Of a stretch of DNA of 64,000 bases, positions 1 to 9,378 are shown piece after piece. The DNA comes from Chloracidobacterium sp. (GTDB lineage Bacteria; Acidobacteriota; Blastocatellia; Pyrinomonadales; Pyrinomonadaceae). Position 1 is the first letter of the stretch. Each line of letters begins with the position of its first letter. The notes beneath the pieces were generated by a model. The model was not told where the DNA came from. It was given only the letters and a program-made list of their open reading frames with translations, and did no database searches. Made by a program: the position numbers and the translations under genes. The DNA is taken from positions 121,001 to 185,000 of the forward strand of contig JADJWM010000003.1 of the NCBI GenBank assembly GCA_016716365.1, read 5' to 3'.

Positions 1-2346
1 TCCGTGGAGTTCTTCCAGCCGAAGACGCATCGTCCGGCAATCTTCGCGGATCTTTTCGGGCGGTTCCGCGGCGGCCCTCTGGCGAATGGCTTCGCGAATA
101 GCGGCCTCAAAATCCGCGGCGTCTCCATCCGTCACAGCACGAAGCTGGACGTAAGCCAGCAGTTCCCAAATAGAAGCGTGCTCAAGAATGTAGTCGATCA
201 GCGAACCGCGAGAAACGGCCGTCGGCCCCTCTTTGCCATAAGGCCTAAGCCGGAGGTCGACGCGATAAAGATTGCCCTCGCGTGTCATCGACGAAAGCAG
301 CGTTACGAACGTCTCGATCATCCGCCCGTAATGTTCCGCCAACTCGCCCGCCGAACCGCCTTCCTGTTCCTCATCAAAAACGATGACCATGTCCAGATCG
401 GAGCCGTAATCTAGCGTGCCGCTGCCCAGTTTCCCGAGCCCGAAGACCGCGGGCGGCAGCATTTCTATGCCGGATCGGCGTCGATGCCCGGCCATCGCCG
501 CTCGAAGTGCGAAATCGACGCTCGCTTCGGCAAGCCGCGTCTGAAGTGAACGTATCACGGCGACCGGCAGCGTGCGGTAGATGTCCGCCGCCGCGATCTC
601 AAGTATCGACCGAGCCCAAACGCGCCGCATTGGGCTCATCACGGAGTTCATTTCAACGTCCCCGGCCGCCAGTCCTTCGAACCTCGGCCGGTAGTCGGTC
701 TGTTCCAGTCCCGCATCCGGTTTCGCGAGATGTTCGGCAAGCCACGGCATCGCCGCTAGCATTTCGCTGAATGCAGGCGACACGGCCGCGATCCGTTCGA
801 TCATCGCTCGCCGTTCATCGGAGATGCCATCCGCTGCCCCGTACTTTTCTATCGCCGAAATGATCCGAGCAGACAGCGTCTCGGCGGGCGACGGCGGTGC
901 CGAAAGCTCGATATGTGTCGCGTCCGGCTCTGCGACGCCCGGGCCGAAACCCCCGAATCGAACGCGTGCGGCATCTTCACCAAAAACCCGAAGGAAAACG
1001 TGATTTACCGCGTCCGCGGCGGCTTCCACCTCATTCCTGAGCGATTCGGCGTCGGCAAAGCCGGCCTTCCGGGCAAGCAGCTCCAATTTTTCGGGCTCCG
1101 AGGGAAGCGTGTGCGTCTGAAGGCCATGTTCCATCTGCAAAAGGTGCTCGAGCCGGCGAAGAAGGTCGTAGGCCTTCGCCAATTCAGTGTGTTCGCTTTC
1201 GGTCAGGTAGCCGCGGTCGGTGAGTCGGGCCAGGCTGATCAATGTATGCGGCGCCCGAAGCCAGCGGTCTCGCCCGCCGAACGCAAGTTGCAACGCCTGG
1301 GCGATGAACTCGATCTCCCGGATGCCGCCGCGGCCCAATTTCACGTTGAAGTAGGCCCCTGAACCGCTCTCCTCGTCGATCTTCTTCTTTGACCGGTAGA
1401 CTTCTTCCAGGGCGGCCGCCGGGTCGAGGTCGCGTGCATAGACCGCCGACTCGACCAACGCGTAAAATTTCCTGAATATCTCGGTATTTCCAGCACTGCA
1501 CCGCGAACGGATAAGCACTTGCCGCTCCCAATTCCTCGCCTCGTTCAGATAATAGCGGGTCGTTTCTTTTAATGAGAGAGCGAGAGCCCCGACCCGGCCG
1601 CGAGGCCTTAAGCGAAGATCGATCCGGTAGGCCGCCCCTTCGCCGCTCTGGTTTCCGACAAGCCGTGTAACCGTCTCAGCAACTTTGACGAAATACTCGG
1701 TGTTCGTGACCGCCGGCCGTTCGCCCGTGCCTTTCGTTTTCCCATCGGCCGAATAGATGAAGAGCAGATCGACGTCCGAAGAATAGTTGAGTTCCTTCGA
1801 ACCGAGCTTGCCGAGCGAAACGACCGCGAGCCCCGAGGCTCTTTCGCGGCCCTTCGCGTCCGATTCGAAAGGCGGCCCGTTGCGGTTATCGACCATCTGG
1901 CGAGCGATGCGGAGCGCGTTCTCAAGGATCGCGTCGGCAAGATTCGAGATCTCCTCGGTGATCTCGGCTATCGTCCCGAGCCGGCGTACGTCACGCAGAA
2001 AAATGCGAAGCAGTTCGCGGCGGCGGAATCGCGCGAACATTACGTTCGGCTCCAGCGACGAATTCGTCATCGCGAACCGGGCGAGCGATTCGAGCAATTC
2101 TTCCTTGTCTCGGACGGCCGAGGCGGATCGTTTGCGGCCAAGCCAGCCGATATATTCCGGATTCTGGATCAGCGTCGTCGCCAGCAGCGGGCTGTTGGAG
2201 GCAAGGGCCAGGACATCGGACAAAAGGCCGTCGTTCTTGCGGAGCCGGGCAAGATGCGAGGGATTTTTTTCGCCGAACTGGAGAAGAAACCTCTCCGCGG
2301 ATTCGGGCGAGGGCAGGTCGCGGACGAGGAAATCGTGATCGGTCAT
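1..2346 (-). CDS. glnE: Bifunctional glutamine synthetase adenylyltransferase / adenylyl-removing enzyme, partial (3' end off the window)
   Basis: Reading the minus strand from ATG at 2346 gives 782 codons with no stop to the window edge. The family (about 950 residues) attaches or removes AMP on glutamine synthetase under PII control. Two nucleotidyltransferase modules are visible. The N-terminal one has SLGKLGSKELNYSSDVDLLF (about residue 176, Asp-x-Asp metal site), followed by a helical domain. The second has LGKLGSGTLDYGSDLDMVIV (about residue 637). The conserved GRGGIREIEF between them marks the first GlnE domain. Its ATG overlaps the TGA of the upstream sigma-54 activator (ATGA), so the two are probably translated together. 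Missing are roughly the last 150-200 residues. Confidence 0.93.
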   Translation of the reverse strand, partial: MTDHDFLVRDLPSPESAERFLLQFGEKNPSHLARLRKNDGLLSDVLALASNSPLLATTLIQNPEYIGWLGRKRSASAVRDKEELLESLARFAMTNSSLEPNVMFARFRRRELLRIFLRDVRRLGTIAEITEEISNLADAILENALRIARQMVDNRNGPPFESDAKGRERASGLAVVSLGKLGSKELNYSSDVDLLFIYSADGKTKGTGERPAVTNTEYFVKVAETVTRLVGNQSGEGAAYRIDLRLRPRGRVGALALSLKETTRYYLNEARNWERQVLIRSRCSAGNTEIFRKFYALVESAVYARDLDPAAALEEVYRSKKKIDEESGSGAYFNVKLGRGGIREIEFIAQALQLAFGGRDRWLRAPHTLISLARLTDRGYLTESEHTELAKAYDLLRRLEHLLQMEHGLQTHTLPSEPEKLELLARKAGFADAESLRNEVEAAADAVNHVFLRVFGEDAARVRFGGFGPGVAEPDATHIELSAPPSPAETLSARIISAIEKYGAADGISDERRAMIERIAAVSPAFSEMLAAMPWLAEHLAKPDAGLEQTDYRPRFEGLAAGDVEMNSVMSPMRRVWARSILEIAAADIYRTLPVAVIRSLQTRLAEASVDFALRAAMAGHRRRSGIEMLPPAVFGLGKLGSGTLDYGSDLDMVIVFDEEQEGGSAGELAEHYGRMIETFVTLLSSMTREGNLYRVDLRLRPYGKEGPTAVSRGSLIDYILEHASIWELLAYVQLRAVTDGDAADFEAAIREAIRQRAAAEPPEKIREDCRTMRLRLEELHG

Positions 2347-3839
2347 TGGCGAAACCGGGCCGGCACGATGCCGAACTTCTTGATCTTATAGCCAAGGATG
2401 CGCTCGGTCGAATCCAGCATCCTGGCGGCCTTGGCGATGTTTCCGCGGGTCGATTTAAGGGCGTCCTGGATCATATCCCGCTCGAACGCGTGAACCGCAC
2501 CCTCAAGGGAAAGCTCCGTCGTTGTTCCCGTCACCTCGGCCGTCTGCAGCGTCGGAGGCAGATGATGGCCGTGGATCACGTTCGAATCGCAGGCGAGCAC
2601 GGCCCGTTCGATGGCGTTCTCAAGCTCGCGCACATTTCCGGGAAAGTGATAGGCCATCAGCATATCGATCGCGGGGGTCGAGATACGCCGGATCCGCTTG
2701 CCGTGCTCGGCCTCATATTTTTCGAGGAAGTGCTCGGCAAGCAGCAGTATGTCGGACTTTCGTTCACGCAGCGGCGGCAGGTGGATCGTGAAGACGTTTA
2801 GCCGGTAATAAAGGTCCTCGCGAAATTCGCCGCGCGCGATCGCGTCCTCGAGATTCTTGTTCGTCGCCGTGATCAAACGGATATTTGCACCGATCGTCTC
2901 GGTGCCGCCGAGCCGCTCGAACTCGCGCTCCTGCAGCACGCGAAGCAGCTTTATCTGGGTCTGGAGCGGCAGGTCCCCGATCTCATCCAGAAACAGCGTC
3001 CCACCGTCAGCCAGTTCGAACCTTCCTCGTTTCAGCCGTTCAGCTCCCGTAAAGGCCCCGCGTTCGTGCCCAAATAGTTCCGATTCGATCAGCGTATCCG
3101 GCAATGCGGCACAATTCAGCTTGATCATCGGCCGCTTGCTGCGAAGGCTGTTGTAATGGATCGCATTGGCGATCATCTCCTTGCCGGTACCGCTTTCACC
3201 GCGAAGCAACACCGTCGCATTCGATCGCGCGACCTGGGTCACCTGGTCATAGACCAAACGTATCGCGTTCGAATTGCCGACAATATGCGAGAAATCGTAC
3301 TTTTCCTTCAACTCCTGCTTAAGGTGGAGGTTTTCTTCACGAAGCTTCTCGCGTTCATTCATCACGGCAAGTTCGACCCTAAGGCCCTGCCCGATCATCG
3401 ACGCCACCAGCTCGAGAGTCTCATTCTCGGTTTCCTCCATTTCGGCGGAAGTGCAGCCGAAAGCGCACAATAGCCCGAGCTTCCGGGCCGGACTCGTTAT
3501 CGGGGCGATTACCATCCGGCCGGCGCCTTTTGCGTCGGCGAAGTCGATAGGCAATTCGGCTTCGGACGCGAGAATGGCGGCAGTGCCGTTACCCTGGAAC
3601 GCCTCCCTGAAGAGCGGATCGTTTGCCCGCATATCGAGCTTCCGGAAATCGGCGATGCCCAGCCCGCTTGATGCAGCTGCGGTCAGTTGATCCTCCTGCG
3701 GCCGGTGAAGCAGGATGAAGCAGGCCGAATAACCCAGCCCTCTGACCAGGCGTTCCGCGACCGGATTCAGGTTCACGCTGCTTCTGGAGTCGACGGCGAG
3801 TAGATCTGCGATCTCTTTGAGTGTTGTGATCGTGGCCAT
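2343..3839 (-). CDS. Sigma-54-dependent transcriptional activator, GAF-AAA+-Fis HTH (NifA/NtrC-like)
   Basis: The 498-residue protein has an N-terminal GAF-like sensor (about 15-160), a short coiled linker rich in E/K, and an AAA+ domain with Walker A GESGTGKE (about 214), the sigma-54 contact loop GAFTGA, and Walker B LFLDEIG. A C-terminal Fis-type helix-turn-helix (GNIAKAARMLDSTERILGYK) follows. The order GAF-AAA-HTH resembles NifA more than a phospho-receiver NtrC, and no receiver domain is present. The start at 3839 (MATITTLKEI) was preferred over an in-frame start at 4256 because the longer form would overlap the divergent pseudouridine synthase and its prefix has no domain. Overlap with glnE suggests a role in nitrogen control, which is inference. 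Confidence 0.9.
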   Translation of the reverse strand: MATITTLKEIADLLAVDSRSSVNLNPVAERLVRGLGYSACFILLHRPQEDQLTAAASSGLGIADFRKLDMRANDPLFREAFQGNGTAAILASEAELPIDFADAKGAGRMVIAPITSPARKLGLLCAFGCTSAEMEETENETLELVASMIGQGLRVELAVMNEREKLREENLHLKQELKEKYDFSHIVGNSNAIRLVYDQVTQVARSNATVLLRGESGTGKEMIANAIHYNSLRSKRPMIKLNCAALPDTLIESELFGHERGAFTGAERLKRGRFELADGGTLFLDEIGDLPLQTQIKLLRVLQEREFERLGGTETIGANIRLITATNKNLEDAIARGEFREDLYYRLNVFTIHLPPLRERKSDILLLAEHFLEKYEAEHGKRIRRISTPAIDMLMAYHFPGNVRELENAIERAVLACDSNVIHGHHLPPTLQTAEVTGTTTELSLEGAVHAFERDMIQDALKSTRGNIAKAARMLDSTERILGYKIKKFGIVPARFRQ

Positions 3840-3924
3840 GCTTCCAGCTACAAAATTGTAGGACAGCGGCCCTGAACTGACAACTCGGGGGCCCGGCGAT
3901 AGACTGTTAAAGTATTGGTCCGCA

Positions 3925-4809
3925 ATGGAAACACGCTTTGAGATCGTTGTTACGCCGGGCGAGCACAAGATGCGGCTTGAGGATCTGCTGTTCGAGCGGT
4001 TTCGCTCGCTCAGTAAGATATATCTTCGCGGGCGCATCCGCGACGAAATGTGCGAGGTGAACGGCCGATGGGAGAATCGCGGCCATCGGCTCCGCGCGAA
4101 CGATTTTGTCGAGATCACCCTCGATCCGACTCGAATGAACTCGATGGTGCCCGAGGCGATCCCACTCCAGATCGTTTTTGAGGACGACCACATCGTCGTC
4201 GTCAATAAGCCCGCGGGAATGCTGGTCCACCCTTCGCATCGCGACAAGAACGGCACGCTGCTGAACGCTCTTGCTCATCACCTGAACCGCGGGGACGGGC
4301 CGCACGTCCGTCCGGGACTCGTCCACCGTCTGGACAAGGACACTTCGGGTCTGCTGTTGATCGCGAAGAACACTCGGGCCCATGGCCGGCTGGCACGTCA
4401 GTTCGAGAAAAAGACCGTCGAAAAACGGTATGTCGCGCTAGTCGAAGGAGATGTTGAACAGGACGAGGGGACTATGGATGCACCGATAGGGCGGTTCATC
4501 GAAGAAAAGCGTTGGGACGTGATGACCGAGGGCCGTGCGGCCCTGACACGGTTCAGAGTGCTCGAAAAAGCCGGCGGCTGCAGCCTGCTCGAACTTGAAC
4601 CAGTGACCGGACGCACAAACCAGCTTCGGATCCACTGTGCCGCGATCGGCCATCCGATCGTCGGCGACACCGAACGCGGCGGCAGGGTATTCAGCCGGCT
4701 CTGTCTGCAGGCCTTTCAGCTCTCATTCCGCCATCCGGGATCGAATGAGATGGTCTCATTCAAACTTGAGCACGAATTCGAACTGGACGAAATTTTGCGA
4801 ACGGCCTGA
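3925..4809 (+). CDS. RluA/RluD-family 23S rRNA pseudouridine synthase
   Basis: 294 residues. An N-terminal S4 RNA-binding region (about 15-75) precedes the catalytic domain with the signature HRLDKDTSG (about 134-142; the Asp of RLD is the family nucleophile) and the later GRTNQLRIH motif (about 233). The family isomerises uridine in rRNA, RluD acting on helix 69 of 23S rRNA; the exact target here cannot be read from sequence. It is transcribed divergently from the sigma-54 activator, with 85 bases between the starts. Confidence 0.9.
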   Translation: METRFEIVVTPGEHKMRLEDLLFERFRSLSKIYLRGRIRDEMCEVNGRWENRGHRLRANDFVEITLDPTRMNSMVPEAIPLQIVFEDDHIVVVNKPAGMLVHPSHRDKNGTLLNALAHHLNRGDGPHVRPGLVHRLDKDTSGLLLIAKNTRAHGRLARQFEKKTVEKRYVALVEGDVEQDEGTMDAPIGRFIEEKRWDVMTEGRAALTRFRVLEKAGGCSLLELEPVTGRTNQLRIHCAAIGHPIVGDTERGGRVFSRLCLQAFQLSFRHPGSNEMVSFKLEHEFELDEILRTA

Positions 4810-4833
4810 CCTCGGCGATGACCGCGAATTTGA

Positions 4834-5457
4834 TTATTTCAGTTTGTAAGCGGCGTCAGGATAGAATTTTACGTATATCTCGATGCCGAGCCGGTCATCG
4901 GTCGCCTGTCTTTCCAGCGTGACGAAGCCGCTCCCCACGTCGTAAGGCTCGGCGCTAGCCTTGCCCGGTTTCGAATACGAATTCAAATTCGCAACGCGTT
5001 TGTGGAAGAACTCCGGCATCGGCTGCCCGAGCCCCTCTTTTGCGATCGTATCGGCAAGATTCGAGAACATCCGCCGGAGCGTCGATTCGTTTGGAATCGA
5101 GCGAACTCCCACGACCGTGTAGTTCAGGTTGATGATCTGCGCGCCCTTCTGATCGCCGGACGCGGAGAATTCGACCTCGATGGTACCGGACGCATCCTCG
5201 TGGATCTTCACCGACGCTTTGCCGGGGCCGCAAGAATACGGCGAGTCCTGCCGTCCCGACTCGCTTGGCTGCCAGATGCCGGCACCGAGATAGGTAAAGT
5301 ATCGTCCGGGAGCAGCCAGCGGGTAACGGCAGACTGAGTCGGCAGAGAAGACGGCCGCGGCCGTTGTGTTGGTGGGTTCGCCCGGGCCGGAAGAGCAGGC
5401 AAGGCCCGCGAGGCATAGCATCAAGGCGGCGGTAAGTTTCAAAGACTTCCGAGTCAT
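4834..5457 (-). CDS. Putative secreted lipoprotein, unknown function
   Basis: 207 residues beginning MTRKSLKLTAALMLCLAGLA and then CSSGPGEP. This is a basic n-region, a hydrophobic stretch and a Cys, so export and probable lipid attachment are likely, although the residues before Cys are not the ideal L-x-G/A-C lipobox. The mature part has no motif I recognise; it contains four Cys in the first third and ends in a beta-rich segment (IEIYVKFYPDAAYKLK). The gene is convergent with the pseudouridine synthase, leaving 24 bases between their stops. Confidence 0.7.
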   Translation of the reverse strand: MTRKSLKLTAALMLCLAGLACSSGPGEPTNTTAAAVFSADSVCRYPLAAPGRYFTYLGAGIWQPSESGRQDSPYSCGPGKASVKIHEDASGTIEVEFSASGDQKGAQIINLNYTVVGVRSIPNESTLRRMFSNLADTIAKEGLGQPMPEFFHKRVANLNSYSKPGKASAEPYDVGSGFVTLERQATDDRLGIEIYVKFYPDAAYKLK

Positions 5458-5502
5458 TCACATCACCTTTTGCAAAACAATAGATCCCGACGCCTCGGGG
5501 AG

Positions 5503-7125
5503 CTACGGCAGGACCACAGGTCTTTCGACCACCTTCTTGCCGGGGCCGAACAGCGGTGTCCCGGACATCTCGCCTGTCATCTTCGTGCCGTCGAACACAA
5601 CCTTTCCGTTGACGATCGCGGCTGAAAAGCCAACGGCGTATTGGTGCGGCTGTTCTAACGTTGCTTTATCGCCGACGGTGTTCTCGTCAAAGATCACAAG
5701 GTCAGCGGCGAAACCTTCACGGATCAATCCTCGGTCCTGCAGGCCGAAAGTTTGAGCAGGGAGTGACGTCATTTTCCGGATGGCATCCTCGAGCGAGACG
5801 ATCTTCAGCTCACGCACATAGCGGCCGAGAACGCGGGCGTTGTTTCCGTAACCACGCGGATGCGGCACGCCGGAACCGAAACGCCGCACCCCGCTGTCTG
5901 AAGCGATCATCGTGAACGGCTGCCGCATTATGTTTTGGACGTCCGGTTCGTTCATCTGCTGGTAAACCATCTGAGCTCCGCCTTTGCCGTACATTTCCAG
6001 GATCTGCTCGATCTGTTCGTCGAGCTTGTCCTTGCCGCGTGCGAGCTTCGTGATATGCTTGATATTCTTACCATTGAACTCCGGATTTTCTCGATAACTG
6101 GCTACGTAGGCGAATTCATAGTCCTTGAATTTCGCATTCTTCAGCCACTCCTTCATCTCTTTGACGACCTTCTCGCGGGTCGGGGGATCGGCAAGCCGTT
6201 TCTTGCCTTCTTCGCGGCCTCCGGCCAGGAGCCAAGTAGGCAAACGCGCATCAAGTGACGTTGAGGATGCTGTGTAAGCGTATTGATCGACAGTAACGGG
6301 AATGCCGCGTTTTCTGGCATCTTCAACAAGGCCGATCGTCGTCGGCGTTTGTCCCCAAAGTGCTTTTGAAGAGATCTTGAAATGCGAGATCTCGACCGGC
6401 ATCCCGGCCTGCTCGCCGATGTTTATGGCCTCCTTTATCGCTTCAACGACCTCGTTTCCCTCATTCCGAATGTGGCTCGCGTACGTTCCGCCGTATTTTG
6501 AAGCCGCTTTAGCCAGCTCGACGACCTCTTCGGTCTCTGAGTAGGTCCCCGGCACGTAAATGAGGCCGGTCGAAAAGCCGACAGCACCCTCGCGCATCGC
6601 TTTTTCGACCAGTTCGTTCATCTTCTTCTGTTCATCCGGCGTCGGAGCACGGTTCTCGGTGCCCATCGCGGCCGATCGTACCGAATTGTGCCCGATCAGC
6701 GTTGCGAGGTTAACCGCCAGCGGCCTATCCCTGAATCTGCCCAGAAATTCGCCGACATCCGTGACCGAACCGCCGCAGTTGCCCGTAACGATCGACGTAA
6801 CGCCCATCCGCACGAAATTTTCCGCAGTTGGATTGTCGAAAATGTCTTCCGTATGGCCGTGAACATCGATGAAACCCGGCGCTACGATCTGCCCCTTCGC
6901 ATCGATGACCTGCATGGCCCCGGACGCATCAAACCGCCCTACGCGAACGATCCGGCCGTCCTTGACGGCGACGGATCCCTTGAACCATGGATTTCCGGTT
7001 CCGTCGACGATACGGCCGTTGGTTATTACGAGGTCGAATCCTTCGGGGCCGGCGGCCCGTAAAGCTGCGGGCGTGTTCGCCAGGAAGGTTACGAGAAGGA
7101 GGAAAGCAGCGAATCGTTTTGTCAT
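5503..7125 (-). CDS. Secreted N-acyl-D-amino-acid deacylase (D-aminoacylase family)
   Basis: 540 residues with a signal peptide (MTKRFAAFLLLVTFLANTPA). This is an amidohydrolase-superfamily enzyme that removes the acyl group from N-acyl-D-amino acids. Visible metal and catalytic residues of the family are the HxH of PGFIDVHGHTED, the Cys of TSIVTGNCGG, the His of YASHIRNEG, the His of VEISHFK and the Asp of IASDSGV, so it looks active. The start at 7125 lies only 4 bases after the stop of the preceding gene and begins the signal peptide; a longer frame from 7281 has an Arg/Ser-rich prefix that is a shadow. Export suggests a role in scavenging cell-wall or environmental D-amino acid derivatives (inference). 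Confidence 0.9.
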   Translation of the reverse strand: MTKRFAAFLLLVTFLANTPAALRAAGPEGFDLVITNGRIVDGTGNPWFKGSVAVKDGRIVRVGRFDASGAMQVIDAKGQIVAPGFIDVHGHTEDIFDNPTAENFVRMGVTSIVTGNCGGSVTDVGEFLGRFRDRPLAVNLATLIGHNSVRSAAMGTENRAPTPDEQKKMNELVEKAMREGAVGFSTGLIYVPGTYSETEEVVELAKAASKYGGTYASHIRNEGNEVVEAIKEAINIGEQAGMPVEISHFKISSKALWGQTPTTIGLVEDARKRGIPVTVDQYAYTASSTSLDARLPTWLLAGGREEGKKRLADPPTREKVVKEMKEWLKNAKFKDYEFAYVASYRENPEFNGKNIKHITKLARGKDKLDEQIEQILEMYGKGGAQMVYQQMNEPDVQNIMRQPFTMIASDSGVRRFGSGVPHPRGYGNNARVLGRYVRELKIVSLEDAIRKMTSLPAQTFGLQDRGLIREGFAADLVIFDENTVGDKATLEQPHQYAVGFSAAIVNGKVVFDGTKMTGEMSGTPLFGPGKKVVERPVVLP

Positions 7126-7129
7126 TTCT

Positions 7130-7966
7130 TTATTGGATCTTGATCGTGAGCGTGACCTTGAGGGGGCCTTCGGAATTATTCCGTACCTCGACCGTGTAAT
7201 CGCCGGATTTGGGCAGCGTACCGACGATATTGCCGTCCACGTAGTCGTAATCGGCCTCTTCGAGCAGCCTGATGCCGGCATCCTGACTATCCACGGTAAC
7301 GTTTATTTTCTGATCTGCTCCGGCCCTCAGGACGTATCTCCGGCCCTCGTCCATCGGGATCGTGACGACGATCGTCTTTGAATTCGCCCCCTTTGCGAAG
7401 GACACGCGCTCGACCGGGTAGATCGGCCTGGTAACGGGCTTGCCGACCGCTTCCAGCTTGTCGCCGGCAAGCCGGTATGTCGTGGTCACGATCAGTTCGG
7501 CGCAGCAGTTGGCTCCGATCTCGCCGGGGTCGTTTCGGTCGACGGACAATAGGCCCTTGGCAACACGCACCTCGCGGATGCCTCCGTAAGCGCGGTCGCC
7601 GCCCTCGAACCTAGCCAGCAGCTTTGGCTTTCCGCCGGACATCCCGAATACATAGCCCTCAGAAAATTGGCCTGTCCCGCCGGTATTACAGATGGAGACG
7701 ATCGCAGCCTCATCGCGCCCGTCGCCCGTGAGGTCACCGAAAACCGGCTCATACACCCGCATGTACATTCGATCGACGTAGCCGTCCTCCTGTCTTTCAT
7801 ACGAGTATTCTCGGTTCTTCACCGTGATGTTCTCCGACTCTTCCGACGCGCAAAAGGCGGGATATGTGAAGTTGGCGAAATCGACTTTGCGGATATCGGC
7901 CTGTGCCAGGACCGGCATCAAACCAAACACTGCCAACACAGCCAGAAACAGAAGCGATCTGCACAT
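7130..7966 (-). CDS. Secreted protein with FG-GAP-like and C-terminal beta domain, unknown function
   Basis: 278 residues with signal peptide MCRSLLFLAVLAVFGLMPVLAQA. The middle contains GDLTGDGRDEAAIVSICNT, a calcium-loop pattern like FG-GAP/VCBS repeats (DxDxDGxxD-type), and the C-terminal 80 residues read like a bacterial pre-peptidase C-terminal beta domain (LPKSGDYTVEVRNNSEGP). It sits 1 base after terC and 4 bases before the D-aminoacylase gene, so all three are almost certainly one operon. The start was chosen at 7966 because it opens the signal peptide directly after the terC stop. Function unknown. Confidence 0.75.
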   Translation of the reverse strand: MCRSLLFLAVLAVFGLMPVLAQADIRKVDFANFTYPAFCASEESENITVKNREYSYERQEDGYVDRMYMRVYEPVFGDLTGDGRDEAAIVSICNTGGTGQFSEGYVFGMSGGKPKLLARFEGGDRAYGGIREVRVAKGLLSVDRNDPGEIGANCCAELIVTTTYRLAGDKLEAVGKPVTRPIYPVERVSFAKGANSKTIVVTIPMDEGRRYVLRAGADQKINVTVDSQDAGIRLLEEADYDYVDGNIVGTLPKSGDYTVEVRNNSEGPLKVTLTIKIQ

Positions 7967-7967
7967 A

Positions 7968-8753
7968 TCAGGCCTCTGCCTCCGCATTGACGCCGTCAAC
8001 ATGATACGGATCCTTGAGCTCGACCGGTTCTTTCGACTTGGCACGCAGCTTCATATTTAGGAATTCGACCAGCACCGAAAACGCCATAGCAAAATAGATG
8101 TAGCCTTTCGGTATCTTCTGATGGAAGCCTTCGGCCACCAGCATCACTCCGATCAGAAGGAGGAACGCGAGTGCGAGCATCTTGATGGTCGGGTGACGAT
8201 GCACGAAACCGCCGATCGTCCCGGCAAATGCCATCATTGCCGCGATCGAGATCAAGACCGCCGCGATCATTATCCAGATGCCATTCGGCCCGTATTGATC
8301 ACTGATCATGCCAACGGCGGTGATCACCGAATCGAGCGAAAACACGATATCAAGCAGCACGATCTGGATGATCACGCCTCCAAAGCTGGAATAGCCCTTT
8401 TTGACCGCCGTGCCTTCCTCACCTTCGAGCGAGTTATGTATCTCGTGTGTTGATTTTGCGATCAGGAACAGACCGCCGATCAGCAAAACCAGGTCCTTGC
8501 CTGAGATCGATTGACCCCAGACGGTAAAGAGCGGCTGGACCAGCCCGATAACCCAGCTCAGCGAGAAAAGCAGGATCACGCGCATCACAAAAGCGAGCCC
8601 GAGCCCGATATAACGGGCCCTTGCCCGCTGCTCCGGCGGAAGTTTTTCGGCAAGTATCGAGATGAAGACGACATTGTCGATGCCAAGGACGAGCTCAAGG
8701 ATGGTGAGCGTGGCAAACGCGATCCAAACATTGGGGTCGAGAAGCAATTCCAT
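7968..8753 (-). CDS. TerC-family integral membrane protein
   Basis: 261 residues with seven or so hydrophobic segments. The family hallmark is ELVLGIDNVVFISILAEKLP near the N-terminus (about 20-39), with a matching acidic motif LLDIVFSLDSVITAVGMI around residue 134. Known TerC/YkoY/Alx relatives act in tellurite resistance and manganese export; the substrate here is not determinable. The C-terminal tail (KSKEPVELKDPYHVDG) is soluble. It is the first gene of a three-gene operon with a good promoter just upstream at 8793-8821. Confidence 0.88.
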   Translation of the reverse strand: MELLLDPNVWIAFATLTILELVLGIDNVVFISILAEKLPPEQRARARYIGLGLAFVMRVILLFSLSWVIGLVQPLFTVWGQSISGKDLVLLIGGLFLIAKSTHEIHNSLEGEEGTAVKKGYSSFGGVIIQIVLLDIVFSLDSVITAVGMISDQYGPNGIWIMIAAVLISIAAMMAFAGTIGGFVHRHPTIKMLALAFLLLIGVMLVAEGFHQKIPKGYIYFAMAFSVLVEFLNMKLRAKSKEPVELKDPYHVDGVNAEAEA

Positions 8754-8792
8754 ATTCGCAGGTCAAATTGTGAAAATTAGTGGTCGCCGAAG

Positions 8793-8821
8793 ATTATAGA
8801 ACACACGTGGATTCATTCCAA
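8793..8821 (-). promoter_or_regulatory. Sigma-70-type promoter for the terC operon
   Basis: On the minus strand, TTGGAA (8821-8816), a 17-base spacer and TATAAT (8798-8793) lie 40 bases upstream of the terC ATG. The -35 element overlaps the last codons of the upstream gene at 8813. Confidence 0.6.
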
Positions 8822-9325
8822 TCGGCATCGTTTTTTGGCCGCACGGTCGGCGGCACGGCGGGCCTCGGCGTTATGCGAGCGGGTGGGTTTGAGCGCGTCG
8901 GTCACGCAGATGTCGGACGGAGTGATCTTGATGACGACCAAGTAAGAGGTGATCTTTGTTGAATCTTCGGGGTTCTCGCTGACGTTGAATCGAACTATCA
9001 GGGCTACCGGTGTCTTGCCCTTCATCCTCCATTCGGCCCGCGGCCCGACGCTCGAAAAGCCGCCGAACATCTCCCAAAACTTCAACTCGTGCTTCGTTCC
9101 TTGCGGGTCGACAACGTTTATCGATTGCCGCAGGTCGCCCTCAAGCAATTCAAGTTTGTAGCCGCCGACGCCAGGACAAACACCGCGGTACGAGCCGCCT
9201 TCTTCATCGGTCGCCTCGAGGGTCCGGCAGTCTTTTTCCGAAAGGCCGGTGTAAACGCTTCGATTCTGTGAGTGGATTACGGAAGCCGAAAATACGATGA
9301 TCACAGCAAGCAGGGCGCATCTCAT
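8813..9325 (-). CDS. Hypothetical secreted protein
   Basis: 170 residues with signal peptide MRCALLAVIIVFSASVIHSQ. The mature protein has Cys pairs in EKDCRTLEA and YRGVCPGVGGY that may form disulphides, a beta-rich body and a strongly basic tail (EARRAADRAAKKRCRLE). No family recognised. An ATG 18 bases upstream (9343) is also possible; 9325 was preferred because it begins the signal peptide. Confidence 0.65.
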   Translation of the reverse strand: MRCALLAVIIVFSASVIHSQNRSVYTGLSEKDCRTLEATDEEGGSYRGVCPGVGGYKLELLEGDLRQSINVVDPQGTKHELKFWEMFGGFSSVGPRAEWRMKGKTPVALIVRFNVSENPEDSTKITSYLVVIKITPSDICVTDALKPTRSHNAEARRAADRAAKKRCRLE

Positions 9326-9378
9326 TGTCGGATTATCGCACACGCCGCCGGTTAAATGAACGGTTTGGAAGATCTGGG

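Noticed and set aside
1184..2395. Several short open frames on both strands around 0.5-2.4 kb
   Set aside because: They lie across the continuous glnE frame on the minus strand and have Arg/Ser-rich, low-complexity translations typical of antisense shadows.
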